NCBI RefSeq assembly: GCF_900106065.1
Contig: NZ_LT629796.1
Span: 744,001-808,000 of the forward strand
Direction: 5' to 3'
DNA length: 64,000 bases
Source of the DNA: Pseudomonas mandelii
GTDB lineage: Bacteria; Pseudomonadota; Gammaproteobacteria; Pseudomonadales; Pseudomonadaceae
The position numbers and the translations under genes are program-made. The notes below the pieces were generated by a model. It saw only the letters and a program-made list of their open reading frames with translations. It was not told the DNA's origin and did not search any database. Shown piece after piece: positions 1 through 7,863 of the stretch. Position 1 is the first letter of the stretch. Each line of letters starts with the position of its first letter.

Positions 1-622
1 CGCTGGTGAGTTTGCTCGGCGCAATGCCCTGGCTCAACAGATAAGCTGCCACACTGCTGGCGCGACGCTCCGAAAGTGCCTGGTTGTATTCATCCGAACC
101 GACGCTGTCGGTATGACCGATCACCTTGATGCTCACCACATCGGCGAATTGCAGTTTGGACATCAGCGAATCCAATTGACTCTGCGCGGCGGGACTCAGG
201 TCAGACTTGTTGAAGGCAAACAGCACGTCGCTGGGCAGCGTGATGACTTCGGGCTCAACAACTTCGACAGGTTTCACGCTGGCCGGGTACTGCGGCAGCG
301 GACAACCATGGTGTTCGACAGGCGTATTGGCCGGGGTATCGGGGCAACGATCACGCCGATCGAAAACGCCGTCTTCGTCCTCATCGCCATCCTGGGCGTA
401 ACAGATCAAGCCACCGGTCAAGATACCGAGTGCTGCGCCACCGCCTGCCCAGCCGGCACTTTCAATCGCGCCCAGACCGCCGCCGACCAGTCCGCCGATG
501 AGGCTGCAGATCGGCCAGGTACGTTGATTGAGAGGGGCGGTGCCATCGCTGTGAGTGGCGCAACCGGTCAACAGGCTGCCTAGCAGCAGAACCGGCAAGA
601 CGGTCCTTGTGAGAACGCTCAT
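1..622 (-). CDS. OmpA-family lipoprotein, C-terminus cut by window start
   Basis: Partial gene reading leftward off the window edge; about 207 codons are present. The N-terminus is a lipoprotein signal with the lipobox LLTGC (Cys about residue 21), followed by a Gly-rich glycine-zipper-like stretch (GGLVGGGLGA) and an acidic calcium-binding-type repeat (DGDEDGDG, CPDTP). An OmpA C-like peptidoglycan-binding domain follows, with the hallmark GHTDSVGSDEYNQ and SERRASSVAAYL. Such proteins sit in the outer membrane and bind peptidoglycan noncovalently. The next gene upstream on the same strand is a close paralogue, so this is a tandem duplication. The start codon at 622 has AGGAG 8 bases upstream, but that ribosome site lies inside a strong hairpin (separate entry). 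Family is certain; the exact role is unknown. Confidence 0.88.
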   Translation of the reverse strand, partial: MSVLTRTVLPVLLLGSLLTGCATHSDGTAPLNQRTWPICSLIGGLVGGGLGAIESAGWAGGGAALGILTGGLICYAQDGDEDEDGVFDRRDRCPDTPANTPVEHHGCPLPQYPASVKPVEVVEPEVITLPSDVLFAFNKSDLSPAAQSQLDSLMSKLQFADVVSIKVIGHTDSVGSDEYNQALSERRASSVAAYLLSQGIAPSKLTS

Positions 623-630
623 TGTGAAAG

Positions 631-666
631 CTCCTGTGTTACCGGCCCATACCGGTTACACAGGAG
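631..666 (-). promoter_or_regulatory. Hairpin sequestering the ribosome-binding site of the first OmpA-like gene
   Basis: In the minus-strand transcript the sequence CTCCTGTGTAACCGG pairs with CCGGTAACACAGGAG (14 of 15 positions) around a 6-base loop. The 3' arm contains the AGGAG ribosome site 8 bases from the ATG at 622, so the site is fully base-paired. No T-run follows, so it is not a normal terminator. The paralogue at 713-1408 has an analogous but different hairpin at the same place. Confidence 0.6.
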
Positions 667-712
667 TAAAGACCCGCATCCGCGACTGCACAAGCCGCGG
701 AGCGGATGGGAC

Positions 713-1408
713 TTAGCGGTTGATTTTGATTTCCGTGCGACGGTTCTGCGCACGGCCGTCAGCGGTTTTGTTATCGGCCACCGGCTGGCTTTCACCGGCA
801 CCGGTCACAGACACGAAGCTGCTGCGTGGGACGCCTTGCTGGATGAGGTATTCAACCACCGAGTGAGCACGCTTATCCGACAGTTTCTGGTTGTAGGTAT
901 CACTGCCCACGCTGTCGGTATGGCCGGTCACGGTCAATTGAGCGGTGGAGGCTTCCTGTTTCAGGCGCGTGGCGATTGTGTTGAGTACATCTTTATCGGC
1001 AGGCGTGAGTGTGGCTTTGTCGAACTGGAAGTGGACATCGCGGATGACAATGACTTCTTCCTTGACCACCACGACTTCTTCGACCACTGGCGCAGGTACC
1101 GGTGGAGGGCAGCCGTCGGCATCGACCTTCACGCCTCGAGGCGTACCCGGACACTTGTCGCGACTGTCCGGCACACCATCGCCGTCTTCGTCGCCATCGC
1201 CATGCACCCAGCAATAAGCCGCGGCGAAACTGCCGACGGCCAGCGCGCCATACCCCGCCCATGCCGTACTCTCGGTCGCACCGAGACCCGCACCGATGAC
1301 ACCACCGACCCCTGCACAGGTCGGCCAGTCGGTTTTCTGCAAACCTGCGCAACCAGTCAACACACTGGTTAGCAGAACCAAGGGTAATGCTGTCCGAACT
1401 ATGCTCAT
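713..1408 (-). CDS. OmpA-family lipoprotein
   Basis: 231 residues. Lipobox VLTGC with Cys20, a Gly/Ala-rich segment (about 30-65), an acidic repeat (DGDEDGDGVPDSRDKCPGTP, about 72-91), a Pro/Val/Glu-rich linker, and a C-terminal OmpA domain (about 120-231) with GHTDSVGSDTYNQ and the final NRRTEIKI motif. It is predicted to be a lipid-anchored outer-membrane protein contacting peptidoglycan. It is the upstream member of a tandem pair with the gene at 1-622, and the order matches the PA1041 region of P. aeruginosa as I remember it. The start at 1408 is supported by AGGAG 8 bases upstream, again inside a hairpin. Specific function unknown. Confidence 0.88.
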   Translation of the reverse strand: MSIVRTALPLVLLTSVLTGCAGLQKTDWPTCAGVGGVIGAGLGATESTAWAGYGALAVGSFAAAYCWVHGDGDEDGDGVPDSRDKCPGTPRGVKVDADGCPPPVPAPVVEEVVVVKEEVIVIRDVHFQFDKATLTPADKDVLNTIATRLKQEASTAQLTVTGHTDSVGSDTYNQKLSDKRAHSVVEYLIQQGVPRSSFVSVTGAGESQPVADNKTADGRAQNRRTEIKINR

Positions 1409-1416
1409 CTAGTTTT

Positions 1417-1451
1417 CTCCTGAGGGATCGGCTTGAAACCGATTCAGGGAG
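1417..1451 (-). promoter_or_regulatory. Hairpin sequestering the ribosome-binding site of the second OmpA-like gene
   Basis: Minus-strand RNA: CTCCCTGAATCGG can pair with CCGATCCCTCAGGAG with a small internal bulge and a loop of about 7 bases. The AGGAG ribosome site (complement of 1417-1421) is in the 3' arm. The sequence differs from the 631-666 hairpin but the architecture and the following TCTTTACTCC side are shared, which suggests conserved translational control. Confidence 0.5.
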
Positions 1452-1597
1452 TAAAGACCGGAGTTTTAATCTCCGCCAGCAATAGGCCACCGCTGTTTAG
1501 TCACGTATTCACGGCCGTTCGCCGATTTTGGTGCAAACCCGCTCTAGGCCCGCACGTTTGGGCAGGCTAGTCTTGGTGCTCTTTTTGAGGAACTCTG

Positions 1598-2095
1598 ATG
1601 ATTGCAGGTATTTCTTCGCGCACGCCCCAGCAGGCGTTGGCCGCTTTGCTTGATCGATACGCCCCCGCGCGCCTGTTGTTGATCGGCGCCAGCGAATTCC
1701 CCGCACTTGAGGCGTTCAAGCTCGCGCACCCGGACAGCTGCGTGGCGCATGCGGCACCGGGTGCACTGCCGGCCGAACTGGCGGCGCGCCGCTTTGATCT
1801 GGCGCTGGTGGTCGATTGCCTTGAACACCTGCCAAAGCGTGACGGTCTGAATCTTTTAGGCGGGATCCGTAATCTGAACGCCAGCCGCATTGCGGTGCTG
1901 GCGGATTTGCCGGCCAGCGGCTGGCAGGAGACGGATTTCTTTTCCCTGGCCTTGCAAGCCAGTGAACGCTTCCAGCGCGATGAACAAGTGCTGACGCTGT
2001 TCACCTACGATCTGCTTGACTATAAACAGGTGCCCGACTGGCTCAACTCACGGTTCTGGGCCAATCCGGAAAACTTCGGGAAATATTGGTGGTAA
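1598..2095 (+). CDS. Conserved Pseudomonas protein, probably DUF6231 family
   Basis: 165 residues, no signal peptide or membrane segment. It has an early [12 protein letters not shown] segment and a later [16 protein letters not shown] segment, reminiscent of the Rossmann-like core of SAM-dependent methyltransferases, but no full SAM-binding signature (GxGxG) is visible. I associate it from memory with the uncharacterised DUF6231 family, with moderate certainty. It lies 4 bases upstream of the YchJ-like gene and probably shares its transcript. Start ATG has GAGG about 8 bases upstream. Function unknown. Confidence 0.7.
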   Translation: MIAGISSRTPQQALAALLDRYAPARLLLIGASEFPALEAFKLAHPDSCVAHAAPGALPAELAARRFDLALVVDCLEHLPKRDGLNLLGGIRNLNASRIAVLADLPASGWQETDFFSLALQASERFQRDEQVLTLFTYDLLDYKQVPDWLNSRFWANPENFGKYWW

Positions 2096-2099
2096 CGCA

Positions 2100-2576
2100 A
2101 TGAGTACATCCATTTGCCCTTGCGGCAGCGGCACCCTGCTCGATGCCTGCTGCGGCCATTACCATGCCGGGCATCCGGCGCCGTGCGCCGAAGCCTTGAT
2201 GCGCTCGCGCTACAGCGCTTATGTGCTGGGTTTGATCGACTATCTGGTGGCAACCACCCTACCCGCGCAACAGGCCGGCCTGGATCGTCAGTCCATCAGC
2301 GACTGGAGCGCGCAAAGCACCTGGCTGGGTCTGGAGGTGGAAAGCTCCGAGGTATTGGGCGGTCAACCGGAACACGCATTCGTCACGTTCACCGCACGCT
2401 GGCATGACGGTGGGGGTGAACACAGCCACCGCGAGCGCTCCTCGTTCGTGCAGAACGGCGGGCACTGGTACTTCATCGACCCCACCGTGCCACTCAAGGC
2501 CGGACGCAACGATGCCTGCCCGTGCGCCAGCGGGCAGAAATTCAAGAAGTGTTGCGCGGGGTATTTCGGCGCGTGA
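2100..2576 (+). CDS. YchJ-family protein with two SEC-C zinc motifs
   Basis: 158 residues from the ATG at 2100; an upstream in-frame start would overlap the preceding gene and lacks conserved sequence. The N-terminus has CPCGSG...CC and the C-terminus [15 protein letters not shown]; both are SEC-C zinc-binding motifs as found at the end of SecA. The middle ([13 protein letters not shown], then an NTF2-like region about 50-135) is typical of the UPF0225/YchJ family. Cytosolic, function not established; SEC-C motifs elsewhere mediate zinc-dependent ribosome or SecB contacts. Likely co-transcribed with the DUF6231-like gene. Confidence 0.88.
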   Translation: MSTSICPCGSGTLLDACCGHYHAGHPAPCAEALMRSRYSAYVLGLIDYLVATTLPAQQAGLDRQSISDWSAQSTWLGLEVESSEVLGGQPEHAFVTFTARWHDGGGEHSHRERSSFVQNGGHWYFIDPTVPLKAGRNDACPCASGQKFKKCCAGYFGA

Positions 2577-2622
2577 GGTGATTCCAAAGGGCTAGACTGG
2601 CGTTCTAGGGAGAAACACGACC

Positions 2623-3117
2623 ATGATCACCCGGCGCCTTGCACTTTTTCTCTTCTCCTCGCTCCTCTTTCTGGGGCTCGGCGGCTGCGCGTCCTGGTTC
2701 GGAGACGATCTGCCGGACCCGCAGGTGCACCTGGTGAAGGTTGAAGTGGTCCGCGCCAAACTGCTGGAGCAGAAATTCATCCTGCACTTTCGCGTCGACA
2801 ATCCCAATGACAGCGACCTGACGGTGCGCGGCCTCGAGTACCGTATTCACTTGGGCGACATGCTGCTGGCCGAAGGCGAGCATGAACACTGGTTCACCGT
2901 CGGCCCCAAACGCAGCGCCTATTTCAAGGTGCCGATCCGCACCAACCTGTGGCCCAAGGTGCGGGACCTGGTGAAAATGCTGAAAAAACCCGATCAGCCC
3001 ATCCCCTATCGTCTGGAAGGTGAAATGGAAACCGGTTTATTCATCGCGCACTACGTGCACCTGGCGCGCAATGGCGTGATAATCCCCGCCGATTTAATTC
3101 CGGAGCAAAACCGATGA
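2623..3117 (+). CDS. LEA type 2 family (LEA14-like) lipoprotein
   Basis: 164 residues. N-terminal lipoprotein signal with lipobox GLGGC (Cys about residue 23), then a single LEA14/WHy-type beta-sandwich: repeated alternation with [21 protein letters not shown], characteristic of the water stress and hypersensitive response domain. Predicted to be anchored in the periplasmic face of a membrane. Its stop overlaps the start of the next small gene (ATGA), so the two are translationally coupled. Specific function unknown. Confidence 0.82.
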   Translation: MITRRLALFLFSSLLFLGLGGCASWFGDDLPDPQVHLVKVEVVRAKLLEQKFILHFRVDNPNDSDLTVRGLEYRIHLGDMLLAEGEHEHWFTVGPKRSAYFKVPIRTNLWPKVRDLVKMLKKPDQPIPYRLEGEMETGLFIAHYVHLARNGVIIPADLIPEQNR

Positions 3118-3329
3118 CCCAGCAACCCCATGTCCATGGCCCTGACTGCAACCACGATCATGACCATCACGACCACCATGATCACGACCACGACCACGGC
3201 CATGTCCACGGCCCGAACTGCGGCCACGCCCACCAGGAACCGGTGCGCAACACCCTGAAAGATGTCGGCCGCAACGACCCTTGCCCATGCGGCAACGGCA
3301 AGAAATTCAAGAAGTGCCACGGCGCTTGA
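3114..3329 (+). CDS. His-rich SEC-C zinc-motif protein
   Basis: 71 residues. The first half is a dense His/Asp stretch ([17 protein letters not shown]), flanked by HGPDC and HGPNC repeats; the second half is a SEC-C motif, [17 protein letters not shown]. The His-rich part resembles metal-storage tails of zinc or nickel chaperones; the SEC-C part binds zinc. It overlaps the preceding lipoprotein gene by 4 bases. It resembles the small SEC-C protein of the PA1039 region as I recall it. A metal-handling role is inference. Confidence 0.8.
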   Translation: MTQQPHVHGPDCNHDHDHHDHHDHDHDHGHVHGPNCGHAHQEPVRNTLKDVGRNDPCPCGNGKKFKKCHGA

Positions 3330-3369
3330 TGCTTCGGGCGAAGAACGTCTTCGCCGCTTGAATCGACCT

Positions 3370-3446
3370 CGCGAGCAAGCCCGCTCCCACATTGGTTCTG
3401 TGCACGCATCCCCCTGCGGGAGCGACGGTGCGTCGCTCCCGCAGGG
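3370..3446. repeat. REP-type element with 15-bp perfect palindrome
   Basis: Contains the Pseudomonas REP core GCGAGCAAGCCCGCTCCCAC (3371-3390), followed by a perfect 15-bp inverted repeat (arms 3412-3426 and 3432-3446, loop 5). It lies between convergent genes and may act as a bidirectional terminator. Confidence 0.8.
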
Positions 3447-3449
3447 AAC

Positions 3450-4007
3450 TCAGCCAGCCTTCAATATCTGTGCAGTACTCACGACCGTCGCATATTCCCC
3501 GTGCAAATTCCCCAGCGACATCGCATGCACTTCCTCGGCTGAGTGCGCATGGCCAAAATAATCGGCCTTGTCGAACGTAAAGCACGCATCCTCCGCCACC
3601 CACGCGTCAAATCCCAGGTTCCCGGCCGTTCGCGCCGTGGACTCCACCGAGTTATGGGTCGCAACGCCAACGATGATCAACTGCTCGATCCCCGCCTCGC
3701 GCAAACTCGCCTCCAGCCCGGTCGCACAAAATGCATCCGGTACCTGTTTCTGAATCAGTTGTTCGCCGGCCTGGGGCATGAAGCGTTCCTGAAACTCAAC
3801 GCCTGCTTGCTGCGGCCAGAACACCGATTCCGGTGAACGGGACAGGTGCTGCACATGAATCACCGGCCGTCCGGTTCGCCGCCAATACGCCAGTAAATCG
3901 ACAATCCGTTCCTCGGCCTGAGGATTATTTCGGCGACCGAGCCGGGGCTGCAAAATGCCTTTTTGTTGGTCGATGATGATCAGTGCTGCGTTGGTCTTAA
4001 GCTCCAT
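3450..4007 (-). CDS. Isochorismatase-fold hydrolase lacking the usual catalytic Cys
   Basis: 185 residues from ATG at 4007; a GTG at 4022 is an alternative start and neither has a strong ribosome site. The fold is that of the isochorismatase/cysteine hydrolase superfamily: ALIIIDQQKG (catalytic Asp), a central IQKQVPDAF (catalytic Lys), and GVATHNSVESTARTAGNLGFD. In most cysteine hydrolases the nucleophile sits where Ser is found here (TxxCV becomes THNSV). The gene is therefore either a Ser variant, as seen in some YecD-like members, or not an amidohydrolase. Substrate unknown. It is convergent with the SEC-C gene and divergent from quiP. Confidence 0.8.
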   Translation of the reverse strand: MELKTNAALIIIDQQKGILQPRLGRRNNPQAEERIVDLLAYWRRTGRPVIHVQHLSRSPESVFWPQQAGVEFQERFMPQAGEQLIQKQVPDAFCATGLEASLREAGIEQLIIVGVATHNSVESTARTAGNLGFDAWVAEDACFTFDKADYFGHAHSAEEVHAMSLGNLHGEYATVVSTAQILKAG

Positions 4008-4185
4008 GCCGACTTTTCTCACAACAGGTCATTGAATTTCAGGCACTTCAGCATCACTTCCGCTTACAGGCAAGATTGTGTTTATCGGACAAATCCTGAA
4101 ATAACCTGACACCCTGCTTGCGCGCCCTCCTCCTGCTCACTAACGTAGCGCCTTTAATGACGCTACCCCCCGCAGGAGCTTTGCC

Positions 4186-6636
4186 ATGGCCTCGCCAGCC
4201 CTTACACATTTTCTTCCCCGGTTCGGCGTTGCCGCAGCAGTGGCCGGTGTTTTGAGCCTGACCGGTTGTCAGACCTGGAACACCCAGGACACCCTCCCGC
4301 CGACCACCGGCGTACAGCCGCTCAAGGGCCTGGCGCAGAACGTTTCGGTGCGCCGCAATGCCATGGGCATGCCGCTGATCGAAAGCAACAGCTTCCACGA
4401 CGCCCTGTTCGCCCTCGGCTACGTCCACGCCAGCGACCGCATCACGCAAATGGTCACCTTGCGCCTGTTGGCCCAGGGCCGTTTGTCAGAGATGTCCGGT
4501 TCGGACCTGCTGGACGCCGACCGCTACATGCGCGCCGTCAATCTGAAGAAAAGCGCGGGCGAGTTGTACAAGGCATCGTCGCCGCGCCTCAAACGCTTCT
4601 TCGAAGTCTATGCGCGCGGCGTCAACGCCTACCTGTTCCGTTTCCGCGACAAGCTGCCGGCCGACCTCGCCGCCAGCGGTTACAAGCCTGAATACTGGCA
4701 ACCGGAAGACTCGGCGCTGATTTTCTGCCTGCTGAACTTCAGTCAGTCGGCCAACCTGCCGGAAGAGATCAACGCGCTGATGCTGGCCCAGACCGTCACC
4801 ACGGACAAACTCGGGTGGCTGACGCCGTCCGCCCCCGACGAAAAACTGCCGCTGGGCGAAGCTGAAAAACTGCAGGGCATCAAGCTCAATGGCGCCATCC
4901 CGGGCCTGACGCAAATCAGCAAAGCCACCGGGCAACTGTCCGACCTGAATCTGCTGGGCGCCACCTCGTCGAACAACTGGGCCATCGGCCCGCAACGCAG
5001 CCGCAGTGGCAAAAGCCTGCTGGCCAGCGACAGCCATGGGCCTTTGGGTGTGCCGTCGTTGTTCAGCTACGTGCAGATTCGCGCACCGAAGTACCAGGCC
5101 TCTGGCGTGACGATTGCCGGTTTGCCCATGGTGCTCGGCGGTTTCAACAGCAAAGTGGCGTGGAGCATGACCTCGGTCATGGGCGACAACCAGGACCTGT
5201 TCCTGGAAAAAATCAAACGCCAGGGCAACGGCCTCACCTATGAAGTCGGCGGCAAATGGCAGCCGGCGATCGTGCGCAACGAAACCTACTTCGTCAAAGG
5301 CCAGCGACCGATTCGCGAAGTGGTGTACGAAACCCGCCACGGTCCTTTGCTCAACAGCGCCCAGGGCATGACGCTGGCCAATGGTTTCGGCCTGGCTTTG
5401 CAGACGCCGAATTTCACCGACGATAAAACCCTGGACGCGTTTTTCGACCTGTCCCGGGCACAGACCGTCGAGAAAGCCTCGGACGCCAGCCGTGAAATCC
5501 GCGCCATCGCCTTGAACCTGGTGTTCGCCGATGCCAGCAACATCGGCTGGCAAGTCACCGGGCGTTACCCGAACCGTCGCGAAGGCGAAGGCCTGCTGCC
5601 GTCGCCGGGCTGGGAAGGTCGCTACGATTGGGACGGCTACGCCGACCCGATGCTCCACCCGTATGACCAGGACCCGTCCCAAGGCTGGCTCGGCACCGCC
5701 AACCAGCGGGTCATTCCCCATGGCTACGGCATGCAGCTGTCAAATTCCTGGTCGGCTCCGGAACGTGGCGAACGCCTGGCCGAACTGGCGGGTGTGGGCA
5801 AACACGACACGCGCAGCGTGATCGCGATGCAATACGACCAGACCACGACGTTCGCCGCCAAACTGAAAAAAATGTTTGAAGCGCCGGGCATGGCCCAGCC
5901 GCTCAAACAAGCCATCGAAGCCCTGCCGGTTGCCGATCGCGGCAAGGCTCGCGAGGCGTACACCCGTTTGATGGCCTTCGACGGCAAACTCAGCCCGACC
6001 TCTGCGGATGCGGCGATCTACGAGCTGTTCCTGCAGGAAAGCACCAAACAGATCTTCCTCGACGAACTGGGCCCGGAAAGCAGCCCGGCGTGGAAAGCCT
6101 TTATCGCCAACGGCAAGTTGTCCTACGCGGCTCAGGCCGATCACTTGCTGGGCCGTGAAGACAGTCCGTTCTGGGATGACGCACGCACGCCGCAGAAAGA
6201 AGACAAGCCGGCAATCCTCGCTCGCAGTCTGGCGGCGGCGATCAGCGCCGGTGACAGTCAATTGGGCGGCGATCACAAAGCCTGGCAGTGGGGCAAGTTG
6301 CACCGCTATGAGTGGAAGAATGCCAGCGGCCAGACCGTGCGCGGTCCGCTCGCGGCCGGCGGCGACCACACGACGCTGAACACGGCGGCCTTCACCTGGG
6401 GTCAGGACTTCAACACGACGCTGGCGCCAGCCATGCGCTTTATCGTGGACTTCAGCCAGGCAGAACCGCTGATGGGGCAGAACAGCACCGGTCAGTCCGG
6501 CAACCCGGCGAGCCCGCACTACCTCGACAGCATTGATCCATGGCTGAAGGGGCAATACATGAGCCTGCCGATGCAACCGCAGAACTTTGACAAGGTGTAC
6601 GGCAAGACACGGTTGACCCTGACACCCGGCAAGTAA
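4186..6636 (+). CDS. quiP: Penicillin-acylase-family acyl-homoserine lactone acylase, QuiP-like
   Basis: 816 residues, close to the usual size of N-terminal nucleophile (Ntn) acylases. N-terminus is a signal with a lipobox-like LSLTGC (Cys28). A short alpha chain (about 30-255) ends at a linker, and the autocatalytic cleavage site precedes Ser262 in [10 protein letters not shown], the nucleophile of the beta chain. [13 protein letters not shown] follows, typical of penicillin G/AHL acylases. Enzymes of this group hydrolyse the amide of N-acyl-homoserine lactones in the periplasm, quenching quorum signals. Neighbouring genes match the PA1032-PA1041 area of P. aeruginosa, where quiP is PA1032, which supports the symbol. 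Substrate specificity is inferred. Confidence 0.85.
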   Translation: MASPALTHFLPRFGVAAAVAGVLSLTGCQTWNTQDTLPPTTGVQPLKGLAQNVSVRRNAMGMPLIESNSFHDALFALGYVHASDRITQMVTLRLLAQGRLSEMSGSDLLDADRYMRAVNLKKSAGELYKASSPRLKRFFEVYARGVNAYLFRFRDKLPADLAASGYKPEYWQPEDSALIFCLLNFSQSANLPEEINALMLAQTVTTDKLGWLTPSAPDEKLPLGEAEKLQGIKLNGAIPGLTQISKATGQLSDLNLLGATSSNNWAIGPQRSRSGKSLLASDSHGPLGVPSLFSYVQIRAPKYQASGVTIAGLPMVLGGFNSKVAWSMTSVMGDNQDLFLEKIKRQGNGLTYEVGGKWQPAIVRNETYFVKGQRPIREVVYETRHGPLLNSAQGMTLANGFGLALQTPNFTDDKTLDAFFDLSRAQTVEKASDASREIRAIALNLVFADASNIGWQVTGRYPNRREGEGLLPSPGWEGRYDWDGYADPMLHPYDQDPSQGWLGTANQRVIPHGYGMQLSNSWSAPERGERLAELAGVGKHDTRSVIAMQYDQTTTFAAKLKKMFEAPGMAQPLKQAIEALPVADRGKAREAYTRLMAFDGKLSPTSADAAIYELFLQESTKQIFLDELGPESSPAWKAFIANGKLSYAAQADHLLGREDSPFWDDARTPQKEDKPAILARSLAAAISAGDSQLGGDHKAWQWGKLHRYEWKNASGQTVRGPLAAGGDHTTLNTAAFTWGQDFNTTLAPAMRFIVDFSQAEPLMGQNSTGQSGNPASPHYLDSIDPWLKGQYMSLPMQPQNFDKVYGKTRLTLTPGK

Positions 6637-6650
6637 CCCCTTTCGCCACT

Positions 6651-6752
6651 GATCGTTCCCACGCTCTGCGTGGGAATGCCTCTAGGGACGCTCCGCGTCC
6701 AGTGGCGCGGAGCGTCACGGGCTGCATTCCCACGCAGAGCATGGGAACGATC
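6651..6752. repeat. Long imperfect palindromic intergenic repeat
   Basis: About 29-nt arms (6651-6679 and 6724-6752) match at 28 of 29 positions after inversion, and an inner palindrome around GGACGCTCCGCGTCC lies between them. The GATCGTTCCCACGC... type is a different repeat family from the REP cores elsewhere in the window. It lies just after quiP and could terminate its transcript. Confidence 0.8.
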
Positions 6753-6828
6753 ATCGCGCGAAACTCGATAGAACTTCTCGCTTCGCGCCAACCTCATAGC
6801 TAACAAGCCCCCCCATTTTGGTAACAAC

Positions 6829-7863
6829 ATGGATCTTGTTATCGCGCGCCCTGAAGGTTTGTACTGCCCCGCCGGCGATTTCTATATTGACCCGTGGCGG
6901 CCGGTCGAGCGTTCGGTCATCACGCACGCCCATGGCGACCATGCCCGCACAGGCAACCAGCATTACCTGGCGGCCGCACCCGGTGAAGGGATTTTGCGTG
7001 CGCGACTGGGCCAGGACATCAGCCTGCAAACCCTGCCCTATGGCGAGCGCTTGCGGCACCACGGCGTCACCCTGAGTTTTCACCCTGCCGGCCACGTCCT
7101 CGGCTCAGCCCAGGTGCGCCTTGAATACGGCGGCGAAGTCTGGGTCGCCTCGGGGGATTACAAGATCGAGCCCGACGGCACCTGCGCACCCTTCGAGCCG
7201 GTGCGCTGCCACACCTTCATCACCGAGTCGACCTTCGGCCTGCCAATCTATCGCTGGCAACCCCAGGCGCAGATCTTTGGCGAGATCAATCAGTGGTGGC
7301 AGGCCAATGCCGCCGCCGACAAAACCAGCGTGCTGTTCTGCTATTCCTTCGGCAAGGCCCAGCGCATTCTCCATGGCATTGACGCCAGCCTCGGCCCTAT
7401 TCTGGTGCATGGCGCGGTGGACCCGCTGAACCGGGTGTACCGCGAGAGCGGCGTTTATATACCGCCGACGATCTACGCCGGCGACGTGCAAAAGAGCGAT
7501 CCGATGATGCGCAAGGCGCTGGTCATCGCCCCGCCATCGGCTGGCGCCAGCAACTGGATGCGCCGGTTTGGCGACTACAGCGACGGCTTCGCCAGCGGCT
7601 GGATGCGATTACGCGGCACGCGGCGCAGACGCGGCGTGGACCGTGGCTTTGTATTGTCCGACCACGCCGACTGGCCCGGCCTGCTCTGGGCCATCGAACA
7701 AACCGGCGCCGAACGGGTCATGGTCACCCACGGTTCGGTGGCGGTGCTGGTGCGGCATCTGCGCGAACAGGGCCTTGATGCCATGGGTTTCAGCACCGAA
7801 TACGGCGACGATGAGGAAGACAACGCGGCCGTCGAAACCGAGCACGCCGAGGTGGCGACATGA
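6829..7863 (+). CDS. Ligase-associated DNA exonuclease (metallo-beta-lactamase fold)
   Basis: 344 residues. Metallo-beta-lactamase/beta-CASP nuclease of the SNM1/CPSF type: zinc motif THAHGDHA (His33, His35, Asp37, His38), FHPAGHVLGSAQ, GDYKIEPDG, TESTFGLP and a C-terminal LSDHADWPG. This is the Exo member of the conserved Lhr-Exo-MPE-ligase DNA-repair cluster. The TGA overlaps the ATG of the ligase gene, showing an operon. Expected to be a cytosolic nuclease processing DNA ends before ligation. Unusually, the Lhr and phosphoesterase partners are 4.7 kb downstream, beyond a transporter operon. Confidence 0.9.
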   Translation: MDLVIARPEGLYCPAGDFYIDPWRPVERSVITHAHGDHARTGNQHYLAAAPGEGILRARLGQDISLQTLPYGERLRHHGVTLSFHPAGHVLGSAQVRLEYGGEVWVASGDYKIEPDGTCAPFEPVRCHTFITESTFGLPIYRWQPQAQIFGEINQWWQANAAADKTSVLFCYSFGKAQRILHGIDASLGPILVHGAVDPLNRVYRESGVYIPPTIYAGDVQKSDPMMRKALVIAPPSAGASNWMRRFGDYSDGFASGWMRLRGTRRRRGVDRGFVLSDHADWPGLLWAIEQTGAERVMVTHGSVAVLVRHLREQGLDAMGFSTEYGDDEEDNAAVETEHAEVAT

